Assembly (NCBI GenBank): GCA_037783545.1
Contig: JBBELK010001572.1
Location: forward strand, 1-64,000
Origin: Henricia sp. BOLD:AAB3569
Lineage: Eukaryota > Echinodermata > Asteroidea > Spinulosida > Echinasteridae
DNA length: 64,000 nt
Direction: 5' to 3'
The position numbers were made by a program, and so were the translations under genes. Positions 49,573 to 61,239 of the stretch are shown piece by piece. The notes under the pieces were generated by a model. It worked only from the letters and a program-made list of their open reading frames with translations. It had not been told where the DNA came from and did no database searches. Position 1 is the first letter of the stretch; every line of letters starts with the position of its first letter.

Positions 49573-52224
49573 ATGCAAAATTTGAAGTTCGTCGGAATAT
49601 TTTTTGACCTCCAAATTTGCCGACGTTTGGACCACACTTTGACAAAAATTCCGTCCCAAACCGGGCCGTGTCAACGACAGTCCGAAGGACTGAGCATGCG
49701 CACGAGTCAGGAATACACCAAAGAGGTTTGTACAGACAGCCACAGGTTGCGGGAGCATCCAGGAAGCGCCAACCCCTTTTTTTTATAAACTCTGAAATTT
49801 CTCTGCCATTTCCCGGCGAAAGTCTGTCAATTTTTTTAGGACAAGTGCGCAATATAGAGTGTTTGGAGGATGCAAAATTTGAAGTTCGTCGGAATATTTT
49901 TTGACCTCCAAATTTGCCGACGTTTGGACCACACTTTGACCCAAATCCCGTCCCAAACTGGGCCGTGTCAACGACAGTCCGAAGGACTGAGCATGCGCAC
50001 GAGTCAGGAATACACCAAAGAGGTGTGTACAGACAACCACAGGTTGCGGGAGCATCCAGGAAGCGCCAACCCCTTTTTTTTCTAAACTCTGAAATTTTTC
50101 TGCCATTTCCCGGCGAAAGTCTGTCAATTTTTTAGGACAAGTGCGCAATATAGAGTGTTTGGAGCATGCAAAATTTGAAGTTCGTCGGAATATTTTTTGA
50201 CCTCCAAATTTGCCGACGTTTGGACCACACTTTGACCAAAATCCCGTCCCAAACTGGGCCGTGTCAACGACAGTCCGAAGGACTGAGCATGCGCACGAGT
50301 CAGGAATACACCAAAGAGGTGTGTACAGACAGCCACAGGTTGCGGCGCATCCAGGAAGCGCAACCCCTTTTTTTTCTAAACTCTGGAATTTCTCTGCCAT
50401 TTCCCGGCGAAAGTCTGCCAATTTTTTCAGGACAAGTGCGCAATATAGAGTGTTTGGAGCATGCAAAATTTGAAGTTCGTCGAATATTTTTTGACCTCAA
50501 ATTTGCCAACGTTTGGACCAAACCTTGACCAAAATCCCGTCCCAAACTGGGCCGTGTCAACGACAGTCCGATGGACTGAGCATGCGCACGAGTCAGGAAT
50601 ACACCAAAGAGGTGTGTACAGACAGCCACAGGTTGCGGGAGCATCCAGGAAGCGCACCCCTTTTTTTCTAAACTCTGAAATTTCTCTGCCATTTCCGCGA
50701 AAGTCGGTCAATTTTTTAGGACAAGTGCGCAATATAGAGTGTTTGGAGCATGCAAAATTTGAAGTTCGTCGGAATATTTGTTGACCTCCAAATTTGGCGA
50801 CGTTTGGACCACACTTTGACCAAAATCCCGTCCCAAACTGGGCCGTGCCAACGACAGTCCGAAGGAACTGAGCATGCGCACGAGTCAGGAATACACCAAA
50901 GAGGTGTGTACAGACAGCCACAGGTTGCCGGAGCATCCAGGAAGCGCCAACCCCTTTTTTTTCTAAACTCTGAAATTTCTCTGCCATTTCCCAGCGAAAG
51001 TCTGTCAATTTTTTAGGACAAGTGCGCAATATAGAGTGTTTGGAGCATGCAAAATTTGAAGTTCGTCGGAATATTTGTTTACCTCCAAATTTGCCGACGT
51101 TTGGACCACACTGTGACCAAAATCCCGTCCCAAACTGGGCCGTGTCAACGACAGTCCGAAGGAATGAGCATGCGCACGAGTCAGGAATACACCAAAGAGG
51201 TGTGTACAGACAGCCACAGGTTGCGGGAGCATCCAGGAAGCGCCAACCCTTTTTTTTTCTAAACTCTGAAATTTCTCTGCCATTTCCCGGCGAAAGTCTG
51301 TCAATTTTTTAGGACAAGTGCGCAATATAGAGTGTTTGGAGCATGCAAAATTTGAAGTTCGTCGGAATATTTTTTGACCTCCAAATTTGCCGACGTTTGG
51401 ACCACACTTTGACCAAATCCCGTCCCAAACTGGGCCGTGTCAACGACAGTCCGAAGGACTGAGCATGCGCACGAGTCAGGAATACACCAAAGAGGTGTGT
51501 ACAGACAGCCACAGGTTGCCGGAGCATCCAGGAGGCGCCAACCCCTTTTTTTCTAAACTCTGAATTTCTCTGCCATTTCCCAGCGAAAGTCTGTCAATTT
51601 TTTAGGACAAGTGCGCAATATAGAGTGTTTGGAGCATGCAAAATTTGAAGTTCGTCGGAATATTTGTTTACCTCCAAATTTGCCGACGTTTGGACCACAC
51701 TTTGACCAAAATCCGTCCCAAACTGGGCCGTGTCAACGACAGTCCGAAGACTGAGCATGCGCACGAGTCAGGAATACACCAAAGAGGTGTGTACAGACAG
51801 CCACAGGTTGCGGGAGCATCCAGGAAGCGCCAACCCCTTTTTTTTTCTAAACTCTGAAATTTCTCTGCCATTTCACGGCGAAAGTCTGTCAATTTTTTAG
51901 GACAAGTGCGCAATATAGAGTGTTTGGAGCATGCAAAATTTGAAGTTCGTCGGAATATTTTTTTGACCTCCAAATTTGCCGACGTTTGGACCACACTTTG
52001 ACCAAAATCCCGTCCCAAACTGGGCCGTGGTCAACGACAGTCCGAAGGACTGAGCATGCGCACGAGTCAGGAATACACCAAAGAGGTGTGTACAGACAGC
52101 CACAGGTTGCGGGAGCATCCAGGAAGCGCCACCCCTTTTTTTCTAACTCTGAAATTTCTCTGCCATTTCCCGCGAAAGTCTGTCAATTTTTTAGGACAAG
52201 TGCGCAATATAGAGTGTTTGGAGC

Positions 52225-52494
52225 ATGCAAAATTTGAAGTTCGTCGGAATATTTTTTGACCTCCAAATTTGCCGACGTTTGGACCACAGCTTTGACCAAA
52301 ATCCGGTCCCAAACTGGGCCGTGTCAACGACAGTCCGAATACACCAAAGAGGTGTGTACAGACAGCCACAGGTTGCGGGAGCATCCAGGAAGCGCCAACC
52401 CCTTTTTTTTTCTAAACTCTGAAATTTCTCTGCCATTTCCGGCGAAAGTCTGTCAATTTTTTAGGACAAGTGCGCGATATAGAGTGTTTGGAGC
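52225..52494. repeat. 27-bp-deleted monomer inside the indel-rich zone
   Basis: Carries the junction and atccGGtccc. It has an extra base in ccacaGctttgacc and a lost base in tttccggcg, both typical of the surrounding indel excess. The extra base sits where the later subtype has ccacaGttttgacc. Confidence 0.92.
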
Positions 52495-53962
52495 ATGCAA
52501 AATTTGAAGTTCGTCGGAATATTTTTTGACCTCCAAATTTGCCGACGTTTGGACCACACTTTGACCAAAATTCCGTCCCAAACCGGGCCGTGTCAACGAC
52601 AGTCCGAAGGACTGAGCATGCGCACGAGTCAGGAATACACCAAAGAGGTTTGTACAGACAGCACAGGTTGCGGAGGCATCCAGAATCGCCAACCCCTTTT
52701 TTTATAAACTCTGAAATTTCTCTGCCATTTCCCGGCGAAAGTCTGTCAATTTTTAGGACAAGTGCGCAATATAGAGTGTTTGGAGCATGCAAAATTGAAG
52801 TTCGTCGGAATATTTTTTGACCTCCAAATTTGCCGACGTTTGGACCACACTTTGACCAAATCCGTCCCAAACTGGGCCGTGTCAACGACAGTCCGAAGGA
52901 CTGAGCATGCGCACGAGTCAGGAATACACCAAAGAGGTGTGTACAGACAACCACAGGTTGCGGGAGCATCCAGGAAGCGCCAACCCCTTTTTTTTCTAAA
53001 CTCTGAAATTTTTCTGCCATTTCCCGGCGAAAGTCTGTCAATTTTTTAGGACAAGTGCGCAATATAGAGTGTTTGGAGCATGCAAAATTTGAAGTCGTCG
53101 GAATATTTTTTGACCTCCAAATTTGCCGACGTTTGGACCACACTTTGACCAAAATCCCGTCCCAAACTGGGCCGTGTCAACGACAGTCCGAAGGACTGAG
53201 CATGCGCACGAGTCAGGAATACACCAAAGAGGTGTGTACAGACAGCCACAGGTTGCGGCGCATCCAGGAAGCGCCAACCCTTTTTTTCTAAACTCTGGAA
53301 TTTCTCTGCCATTTCCCGGCGAAAGTCTGCCAATTTTTCAGGACAAGTGCGCAATATAGAGTGTTTGGAGCATGCAAAATTGAAGTTCGTCGGAATATTT
53401 TTTGACCTCCAAAATTTGCCAACGTTTGGACCAAACTTTGACCAAAATCCCGTCCCAAACTGGGCCGTGTCAACGACAGTCCGAAGGACCTGAGCATGCG
53501 CACGAGTCAGGAACACACCAAAGAGGTGTGTACAGACAGCCACAGGTTGCGGGAGCATCCAGGAAGCGCCACCCCTTTTTTTTTCTAAACTCTGAAATTT
53601 CTCTGCCATTTCACGGCGAAAGTCTGTCAATTTTTTAGGACAAGTGCGCAATATAGAGTGTTTGGAGCATGCAAAATTTGAAGTTCGTCGGAATATTTTT
53701 TTGACCTCCAAATTTGCCGACGTTTGGACCACACTTTGACCAAAATCCCGTCCCAAACTGGGCCGTGTCAACGACAGTCCGAAGGACTGAGCATGCGCAC
53801 GAGTCAGGAATACACCAAGAGGTGTGTACAGACAGCCACAGGTTGCGGAGCATCCAGGAAGCGCCAACCCCTTTTTTTCTAAACTCTGAAATTTCTCTGC
53901 CATTTCCCGGCGAAAGTCTGTCAATTTTTTAGGACAAGTGCGCAATATAGAGTGTTTGGAGC

Positions 53963-54229
53963 ATGCAAAATTTGAAGTTCGTCAGAATATTTTTTGACCT
54001 CCAAATTGCCGACGTTTGGACCACAGTTTTGACCAAAATCCGGTCCCAAACTGGGCCGTGTCAACGACAGTCCGAATACACCAAAGAGGTGTGTACAGAC
54101 AGCCACAGGTTGCGGGAGCATCCAGGAAGCGCCAACCCCTTTTTTTTCTAAACTCTGAAATTTCTCTGCCATTTCCCGGCGAAGTCTGTCAATTTTTAGG
54201 ACAAGTGCGCGATATAGAGTGTTTGGAGC
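53963..54229. repeat. 27-bp-deleted monomer, gtcAgaat subtype
   Basis: First clear member of the subtype with gttcgtcAgaat and ccacaGTtttgacc. It is shortened to 267 bp by single-base losses (ccaaattgcc, gcgaagtc, T5). Confidence 0.92.
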
Positions 54230-55698
54230 ATGCAAAATTTGAAGTTCGTCGGAATATTTTTTGACCTCCAAATTTGCCGACGTTTGGACCACACTTTGAC
54301 CAAAATTCCGTCCAAACCGGGCCGTGTCAACGACAGTCCGAAGGACTGAGCATGCGCACGAGTCAGGAATACACCAAGAGGTTTGTACAGACAGCCACAG
54401 GTTGCGGGAGCATCCAGGAAGCGCCAACCCTTTTTTTTATAAACTCTGAAATTTCTCTGCCATTTCCCGGCGAAAGTCTGTCAATTTTTAGGACAAGTGC
54501 GCGATATAGAGTGTTTGGAGCATGCAAAATTGAAGTTCGTCGGAATATTTTTTGACCTCCAATTTGCCGACGTTTGGACCACACTTTGACCCAAATCCCG
54601 TCCCGAACTGGCCGTGTCAACGACAGTCCGAAGGACTGAGCATGCGCACGAGTCAGGAATACACCAAAGAGGTGTGTACAGACAACCACAGGTTGCGGGA
54701 GCATCCAGGAAGCGCCAACCCCTTTTTTTCTAAACTCTGAAATTTTTCTGCCATTTCCCGGCGAAAGTCTGTCAATTTTTAGGACAAGTGCGCAATATAG
54801 AGTGTTTGGAGCATGCAAAATTTGAAGTTCGTCGGAATATTTTTTGACCTCCAATTTGCCGACGTTTGGACCACACTTTGACCAAAATCCCGTCCCAAAC
54901 TGGGCCGTGTCAACGACAGTCCGAAGGACTGAGCATGCGCACGAGTCAGGAATACACCAAAGAGGTGTGTACAGACAGCCACAGGTTGCGGGCGCATCCA
55001 GGAAGCGCCAACCCTTTTTTTTCTAAACTCTGAAATTTCTCTGCCATTTCCCGGCGAAAGTCTGCCAATTTTTCAGGACAAGTGCGCAATATAGAGTGTT
55101 TGGAGCATGCAAAATTTGAAGTTCGTCGGAATATTTTTTGACCTCCAAATTTGCCAACGTTTGGACCAAACTTTGACCAAAATCCCGTCCCAAACTGGGC
55201 CGTGTCAACGACAGTCCGAAGGACTGAGCATTCGCACGAGTCAGGAATACACCAAAGAGGTGTGTACAGACAGCCACAGGTTGCGGGAGCATCCAGGAAG
55301 CGCCAACCCCTTTTTTTTCTAAACTCTGAAATTTCTCTGCCATTTCACGGCGAAAGTCTGTCAATTTTTTAGGACAAGTGCGCAATATAGAGTGTTTGGA
55401 GCATGCAAAATTTGAAGTTCGTCGGAATATTTTTTTGACCTCCAAATTTGCCGACGTTTGGACCACACTTTGACCAAAATCCCGTCCCAAACTGGGCCGT
55501 GTCAACGACAGTCCGAAGGACTGAGCATGCGCACGAGTCAGGAATACACCAAAGAGGTGTGTACAGACAGCCACAGGTTGCGGGAGCATCCAGGAAGCGC
55601 CAACCCCTTTTTTTCTAAACTCTGAAATTTCTCTGCCATTTCCCGGCGAAAGTCTGTCAATTTTTTAGGACAAGTGCGCAATATAGAGTGTTTGGAGC

Positions 55699-55969
55699 AT
55701 GCAAAATTTGAAGTTCGTCAGAATATTTTTTGACCTCCAAATTTGCCGACGTTTGGACCACAGTTTTGACCAAAATCCGGTCCCAAACTGGGCCGTGTCA
55801 ACGACAGTCCGAATACACCAAAGAGGTGTGTACAGACAGCCACAGGTTGCGGGAGCATCCAGGAAGCGCCAACCCCTTTTTTTTTCTAAACTCTGAAATT
55901 TCTCTGCCATTTCCCGGCGAAAGTCTGTCAATTTTTTAGGACAAGTGCGCGATATAGAGTGTTTGGAGC
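55699..55969. repeat. 27-bp-deleted monomer, gtcAgaat subtype
   Basis: Same subtype outside the indel-rich zone. The one-base insertion in ccacaGTtttgacc is therefore genuine. A T9 tract gives 271 bp. Confidence 0.95.
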
Positions 55970-57153
55970 ATGCAAAATTTGAAGTTCGTCGGAATATTTT
56001 TTGACCTCCAAATTTGCCGACGTTTGGACCACACTTTGACCAAAATTCCGTCCCAAACGCGGCCGTGTCAACGACAGTCCGAAGGACTGAGCATGCGCAC
56101 GAGTCAGGAATACACCAAAGAGGTTTGTACAGACAGCCACAGGTTGCGGGAGCATCCAGGAAGCGCCAACCCCTTTTTTTTATAAACTCTGAAATTTCTC
56201 TGCCATTTCCCGGCGAAAGTCTGTCAATTTTTTAGGACAAGTGCGCAATATAGAGTGTTTGGAGCATGCAAAATTTGAAGTTCGTCGGAATATTTTTTGA
56301 CCTCCAAATTTGCCGACGTTTGGACCACACTTTGACCCAAATCCCGTCCCAAACTGGGCCGTGTCAACGACAGTCCGAAGGACTGAGCATGCGCACGAGT
56401 CAGGAATACACCAAAGAGGTGTGTACAGACAACCACAGGTTGCGGGAGCATCCAGGAAGCGCCAACCCCTTTTTTTCTAAACTCTGAAATTTTTCTGCCA
56501 TTTCCCGGCGAAAGTCTGTCAATTTTTTAGGACAAGTGCGCAATATAGAGTGTTTGGAGCATGCAAAATTTGAAGTTCGTCGGAATATTTTTTGACCTCC
56601 AAATTTGCCGACGTTTGGACCACACTTTGACCAAAATCCCGTCCCAAACTGGGCCGTGTCAACGACAGTCCGAAGGACTGAGCATGCGCACGAGTCAGGA
56701 ATACACCAAAGAGGTGTGTACAGACAGCCACAGGTTGCGGGAGCATCCAGGAAGCGCCAACCCCTTTTTTTTTCTAAACTCTGAAATTTCTCTGCCATTT
56801 CACGGCGAAAGTCTGTCAATTTTTTAGGACAAGTGCGCAATATAGAGTGTTTGGAGCATGCAAAATTTGAAGTTCGTCGGAATATTTTTTTGACCTCCAA
56901 ATTTGCCGACGTTTGGACCACACTTTGACCAAAATCCCGTCCCAAACTGGGCCGTGTCAACGACAGTCCGAAGGACTGAGCATGCGCACGAGTCAGGAAT
57001 ACACCAAAGAGGTGTGTACAGACAGCCACAGGTTGCGGGAGCATCCAGGAAGCGCCAACCCCTTTTTTTCTAAACTCTGAAATTTCTCTGCCATTTCCCG
57101 GCGAAAGTCTGTCAATTTTTTAGGACAAGTGCGCAATATAGAGTGTTTGGAGC

Positions 57154-57423
57154 ATGCAAAATTTGAAGTTCGTCAGAATATTTTTTGACCTCCAAATTTG
57201 CCGACGTTTGGACCACAGTTTTGACCAAAATCCGGTCCCAAACTGGGCCGTGTCAACGACAGTCCGAATACACCAAAGAGGTGTGTACAGACAGCCACAG
57301 GTTGCGGGAGCATCCAGGAAGCGCCAACCCCTTTTTTTTCTAAACTCTGAAATTTCTCTGCCATTTCCCGGCGAAAGTCTGTCAATTTTTTAGGACAAGT
57401 GCGCGATATAGAGTGTTTGGAGC
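57154..57423. repeat. 27-bp-deleted monomer, gtcAgaat subtype
   Basis: Third member of the subtype, with a T8 tract (270 bp). It is again preceded by a 7-T unit and followed by the aaatTccgtccc unit. Confidence 0.95.
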
Positions 57424-60087
57424 ATGCAAAATTTGAAGTTCGTCGGAATATTTTTTGACCTCCAAATTTGCCGACGTTTGGACCACACTTTGACCAAAAT
57501 TCCGTCCCAAACCGGGCCGTGTCAACGACAGTCCGAAGGACTGAGCATGCGCACGAGTCAGGAATACACCAAAGAGGTTTGTACAGACAGCCACAGGTTG
57601 CGGGAGCATCCAGGAAGCGCCAACCCCTTTTTTTATAAACTCTGAAATTTCTCTGCCATTTCCCGGCGAAAGTCTGTCAATTTTTTAGGACAAGTGCGCA
57701 ATATAGAGTGTTTGGAGCATGCAAAATTTGAAGTTCGTCGGAATATTTTTTGACCTCAAAATTTGCCGACGTTTGGACCACACTTTGACCCAAATCCCGT
57801 CCCAAACTGGGCCGTGTCAACGACAGTCCGAAGGACTGAGCATGCGCACGAGTCAGGAATACACCAAAGAGGTGTGTACAGACAACCACAGGTTGCGGGA
57901 GCATCCAGGAAGCGCCAACCCCTTTTTTTCTAAACTCTGAAATTTTTCTGCCATTTCCCGGCGAAAGTCTGTCAATTTTTTAGGACAAGTGCGCAATATA
58001 GAGTGTTTGGAGCATGCAAAATTTGAAGTTCGTCGGAATATTTTTTGACCTCCAAATTTGCCGACGTTTGGACCACACTTTGACCAAAATCCCGTCCCAA
58101 ACTGGGCCGTGTCAACGACAGTCCGAAGGACTGAGCATGCGCACGAGTCAGGAATACACCAAAGAGGGTGTGTACAGACAGCCACAGGTTGCGGGAGCAT
58201 CCAGGAAGCGCCAACCCCTTTTTTTTCTAAACTCTGGAATTTCTCTGCCATTTCCCGGCGAAAGTCTGCCAATTTTTCAGGACAAGTGCGCAATATAGAG
58301 TGTTTGGAGCATGCAAAATTTGAAGTTCGTCGGAATATTTTTTGACCTCCAAATTTGCCAACGTTTGGACCAAACTTTGACCAAAATCCCGTCCCAAACT
58401 GGGCCGTGTCAACGACAGTCCGAAGGACTGAGCATGCGCACGAGTCAGGAATACACCAAAGAGGTGTGTACAGACAGCCACAGGTTGCGGGAGCATCCAG
58501 GAAGCGCCAACCCCTTTTTTTCTAAACTCTGAAATTTCTCTGCCATTTCCCGGCAAAATACTGTCAATTTTTTAGGACAAGTGCGCAATATAGAGTGTTT
58601 GGAGCATGCAAAATTTGAAGTTCGTCGGAATATTTTTTGACCTCCAAATTTGCCGACGTTTGTACCACACTTTGACCAAAATCCCGTCCCAAACTGGGCC
58701 GTGTCAACGACAGTCCGAAGGACTGAGCATGCGCACGAGTCAGGAATACACCAAAGAGGTGTACACAGACAGCCACAGGTTGCGAGAGCATCCAGGAAGC
58801 GCCAACCCCCTTTTTTTTTCTAAACTCTGAAATTTCTCTGCCATTTCCCGGCGAAAGTCTGTCAATTTTTTAGGACAAGTGCGCAATATAGAGTGTTTGG
58901 AGCATGCAAAATTTAAAGTTCGTCGGAATATTTTTTGACCTCCAAATTTGGCGACGTTTGGTCCACACTTTGACCAAAATCCCGTCCCAAACTGGGCCGT
59001 GCCAACGACAGTCCGAAGGACTGAGCATGCGCACGAGTCAGGAATACACCAAAGAGGTGTGTACAGACAGCCACAGGTTGCCGGAGCATCCAGGAAGCGC
59101 CAACCCCTTTTTTTCTAAACTCTGAAATTTCTCTGCCATTTCCCAGCGAAAGTCTGTCAATTTTTTAGGACAAGTGCGCAATATAGAGTGTTTGGAGCAT
59201 GCAAAATTTGAAGTTCGTCGGAATATTTGTTTACCTCCAAATTTGCCGACGTTTGGACCACACTGTGACCAAAATCCCGTCCCAAACTGGGCCGTGTCAA
59301 CGACAGTCCGAAGGACTGAGCATGCGCACGAGTCAGGAATACACCAAAGAGGTGTGTACAGACAGCCACAGGTTGCGGGAGCATCCAGGAAGCGCCAACC
59401 CCTTTTTTTTCTAAACTCTGAAATTTCTCTGCCATTTCCCGGCGAAAGTCTGTCAATTTTTTAGGACAAGTGCGCAATATAGAGTGTTTGGAGCATGCAA
59501 AATTTGAAGTTCGTCGGAATATTTTTTTGACCTCCAAATTTGCCGACGTTTGGACCACACTTTGACCAAAATCCCGTCCCAAACTGGGCCGTGTCAACGA
59601 CAGTCCGAAGGACTGAGCATGCGCACGAGTCAGGAATACACCAAAGAGGTGTGTACAGACAGCCACAGGTTGCCGGAGCATCCAGGAGGCGCCAACCCCT
59701 TTTTTTTCTAAACTCTGAAATTTCTCTGCCATTTCCCAGCGAAAGTCTGTCAATTTTTTAGGACAAGTGCGCAATATAGAGTGTTTGGAGCATGCAAAAT
59801 TTGAAGTTCGTCGGAATATTTGTTTACCTCCAAATTTGCCGACGTTTGGACCACACTTTGACCAAAATCCCGTCCCAAACTGGGCCGTGTCAACGACAGT
59901 CCGAAGGACTGAGCATGCGCACGAGTCAGGAATACACCAAAGAGGTGTGTACAGACAGCCACAGGTTGCGGGAGCATCCAGGAAGCGCCAACCCCTTTTT
60001 TTTCTAAACTCTGAAATTTCTCTGCCATTTCCCGGCGAAAGTCTGTCAATTTTTTAGGACAAGTGCGCAATATAGAGTGTTTGGAGC

Positions 60088-60357
60088 ATGCACAATTTGA
60101 AGTTCGTCGGAATATTTTTTGACCTCCAAATTTGCCGACGTTTGGACCACACTTTGACCAAAATCCGGTCCCAAACTGGGCCGTGTCAACGACAGTCCGA
60201 ATACACCAAAGAGGTGTGTACAGACAGCCACAGGTTGCGGGAGCATCCAGGAAGCGCCAACCCCTTTTTTTTTCTAAACTCTGAAATTTCTCTGCCATTT
60301 CCCGGCGAAAGTCTGTCAATTTTTTAGGACAAGTGCGCGATATAGAGTGTTTGGAGC
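60088..60357. repeat. 27-bp-deleted monomer with gcACAAttt start
   Basis: Combines the deletion and atccGGtccc with the gcACAAttt leader otherwise typical of domain II. This suggests exchange between unit lineages. The final partial unit of the window has the same combination. Confidence 0.93.
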
Positions 60358-60950
60358 ATGCAAAATTTGAAGTTCGTCGGAATATTTTTTGACCTCCAAA
60401 TTTTGCCGACGTTTGGACCACACTTTGACCAAAATTCCGTCCCAAACCGGGCCGTGTTAACGACAGTCCGAAGGACTGAGCATGCGCACGAGTCAGGAAT
60501 ACACCAAAGAGGTTTGTACAGACAGCCACAGGTTGCGGGAGCATCCAGGAAGCGCCAACCCCTTTTTTTTATAAACTCTGAAATTTCTCTGCCATTTCCC
60601 GGCGAAAGTCTGTCATTTTTTTAGGACAAGTGCGCAATATAGAGTGTTTGGAGCATGCAAAATTTGAAGTTCGTCGGAATATTTTTTGACCTCCAAATTT
60701 GCCGACGTTTGGACCACACTTTGACCCAAATCCCGTCCCAAACTGGGCCGTGTCAACGACAGTCCGAAGGACTGAGCATGCGCACGAGTCAGGAATACAC
60801 CAAAGAGGTGTGTACAGACAACCACAGGTTGCGGGAGCATCCAGGAAGCGCCAACCCCTTTTTTTTCTAAACTCTGAAATTTCTCTGCCATTTCCCGGCG
60901 AAAGTCTGTCAATTTTTTAGGACAAGTGCGCAATATAGAGTGTTTGGAGC

Positions 60951-61220
60951 ATGCAAAATTTGAAGTTCGTCAGAATATTTTTTGACCTCCAAATTTGCCG
61001 ACGTTTGGACCACAGTTTTGACCAAAATCCGGTCCCAAACTGGGCCGTGTCAACGACAGTCCGAATACACCAAAGAGGTGTGTACAGACAGCCACAGGTT
61101 GCGGGAGCATCCAGGAAGCGCCAACCCCTTTTTTTTCTAAACTCTGAAATTTCTCTGCCATTTCCCGGCGAAAGTCTGTCAATTTTTTAGGACAAGTGCG
61201 CGATATAGAGTGTTTGGAGC
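60951..61220. repeat. 27-bp-deleted monomer, gtcAgaat subtype
   Basis: Fourth member of the gtcAgaat/ccacaGTtttgacc subtype, here preceded by a tgaccCaaatc unit and not by a 7-T unit. The next unit has only five T before gacctcc. Confidence 0.95.
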
Positions 61221-61239
61221 ATGCAAAATTTGAAGTTCG

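Larger units (their letters stand above)
48101..49852 (-). other. Longest reverse open frame (583 codons), not called as a gene
   Basis: This open frame spans six monomers and translates the repeat in rotating frames, so its protein is a chain of repeat-derived peptides in different registers. The reverse complement of the unit has few stop codons; the main one (TGA) lies across the T6 tract before aggac. Unit lengths of 295-297 bp and altered T tracts shift the frame past it by chance. No domain, signal peptide or membrane segment is evident, and overlapping frames are equally open elsewhere. Coding function is very unlikely. Confidence 0.1.
47550..50749. repeat. 11-monomer higher-order unit U, later copy (~3.2 kb)
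   Basis: Same eleven unit types in the same order as 36672-39875. A further copy lacking the first 27-bp-deleted unit starts at 50750 and runs to about 53660. The last two units of this copy already show the indel excess described for 50.34-55.02 kb. Confidence 0.82.
46661..51931. repeat. Large internal duplication, right copy (~5.3 kb)
   Basis: Right copy of 35783-41328. Agreement includes ggtgtACAC with gcgAgag (46957), agtcGgtc (47254), the tttgGCgacg unit (47550), both types of gTTTAcc unit and the 27-bp-deleted units at 48143 and 49303. Private differences include gagtAagg near 46796, and many small indels after 50.34 kb. The 27-bp-deleted unit expected after 51047 is missing. Confidence 0.85.
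50340..55020. other. Indel-rich interval, probable unpolished assembly
   Basis: I can place about 45 single-base gains or losses against near-identical units elsewhere, mostly losses and many outside homopolymers. Examples: cgtcgaat (50482), ctcaaattt (50498), gcgcacccc (50656), ggaActg (50867), accaaatcc (51412), gaagactg (51748), gtgGtcaac (52029), gcacagg (52661), gaagtcgtc (53095), ccAaaattt (53411), accaagagg (53817 and 54375), ccaatttg (54560 and 54853), actggccg (54609). Both flanks are almost free of such changes. This pattern suggests residual long-read error. A degenerate subarray is possible but less likely, because the losses are mostly private to single copies. Confidence 0.75.
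53669..58605. repeat. Three short higher-order units (about 1.73, 1.45 and 1.75 kb)
   Basis: Three blocks start with a 7-T unit followed by a 27-bp-deleted unit of the gtcAgaat type, near 53669, 55403 and 56857. The series then runs aaatTccgtccc/ggtTtg, tgaccCaaatc/gacaAccac, and one or two gcgggCgcat- or ccAacg-like units. Block two has five units and the others six. These are shortened derivatives of the 3.2 kb unit: they keep its second half and lack its tttgGCgacg and gTTTAcc units. Confidence 0.75.

Noticed and set aside
48101-49852. 583-codon reverse-strand ORF as a repetitive protein gene
   Set aside because: It runs through units of different length in changing frames, so the same DNA is read in several registers within one protein. 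Other frames are equally open, and frame depends on T-tract length. No recognisable domain or conserved start context was seen.
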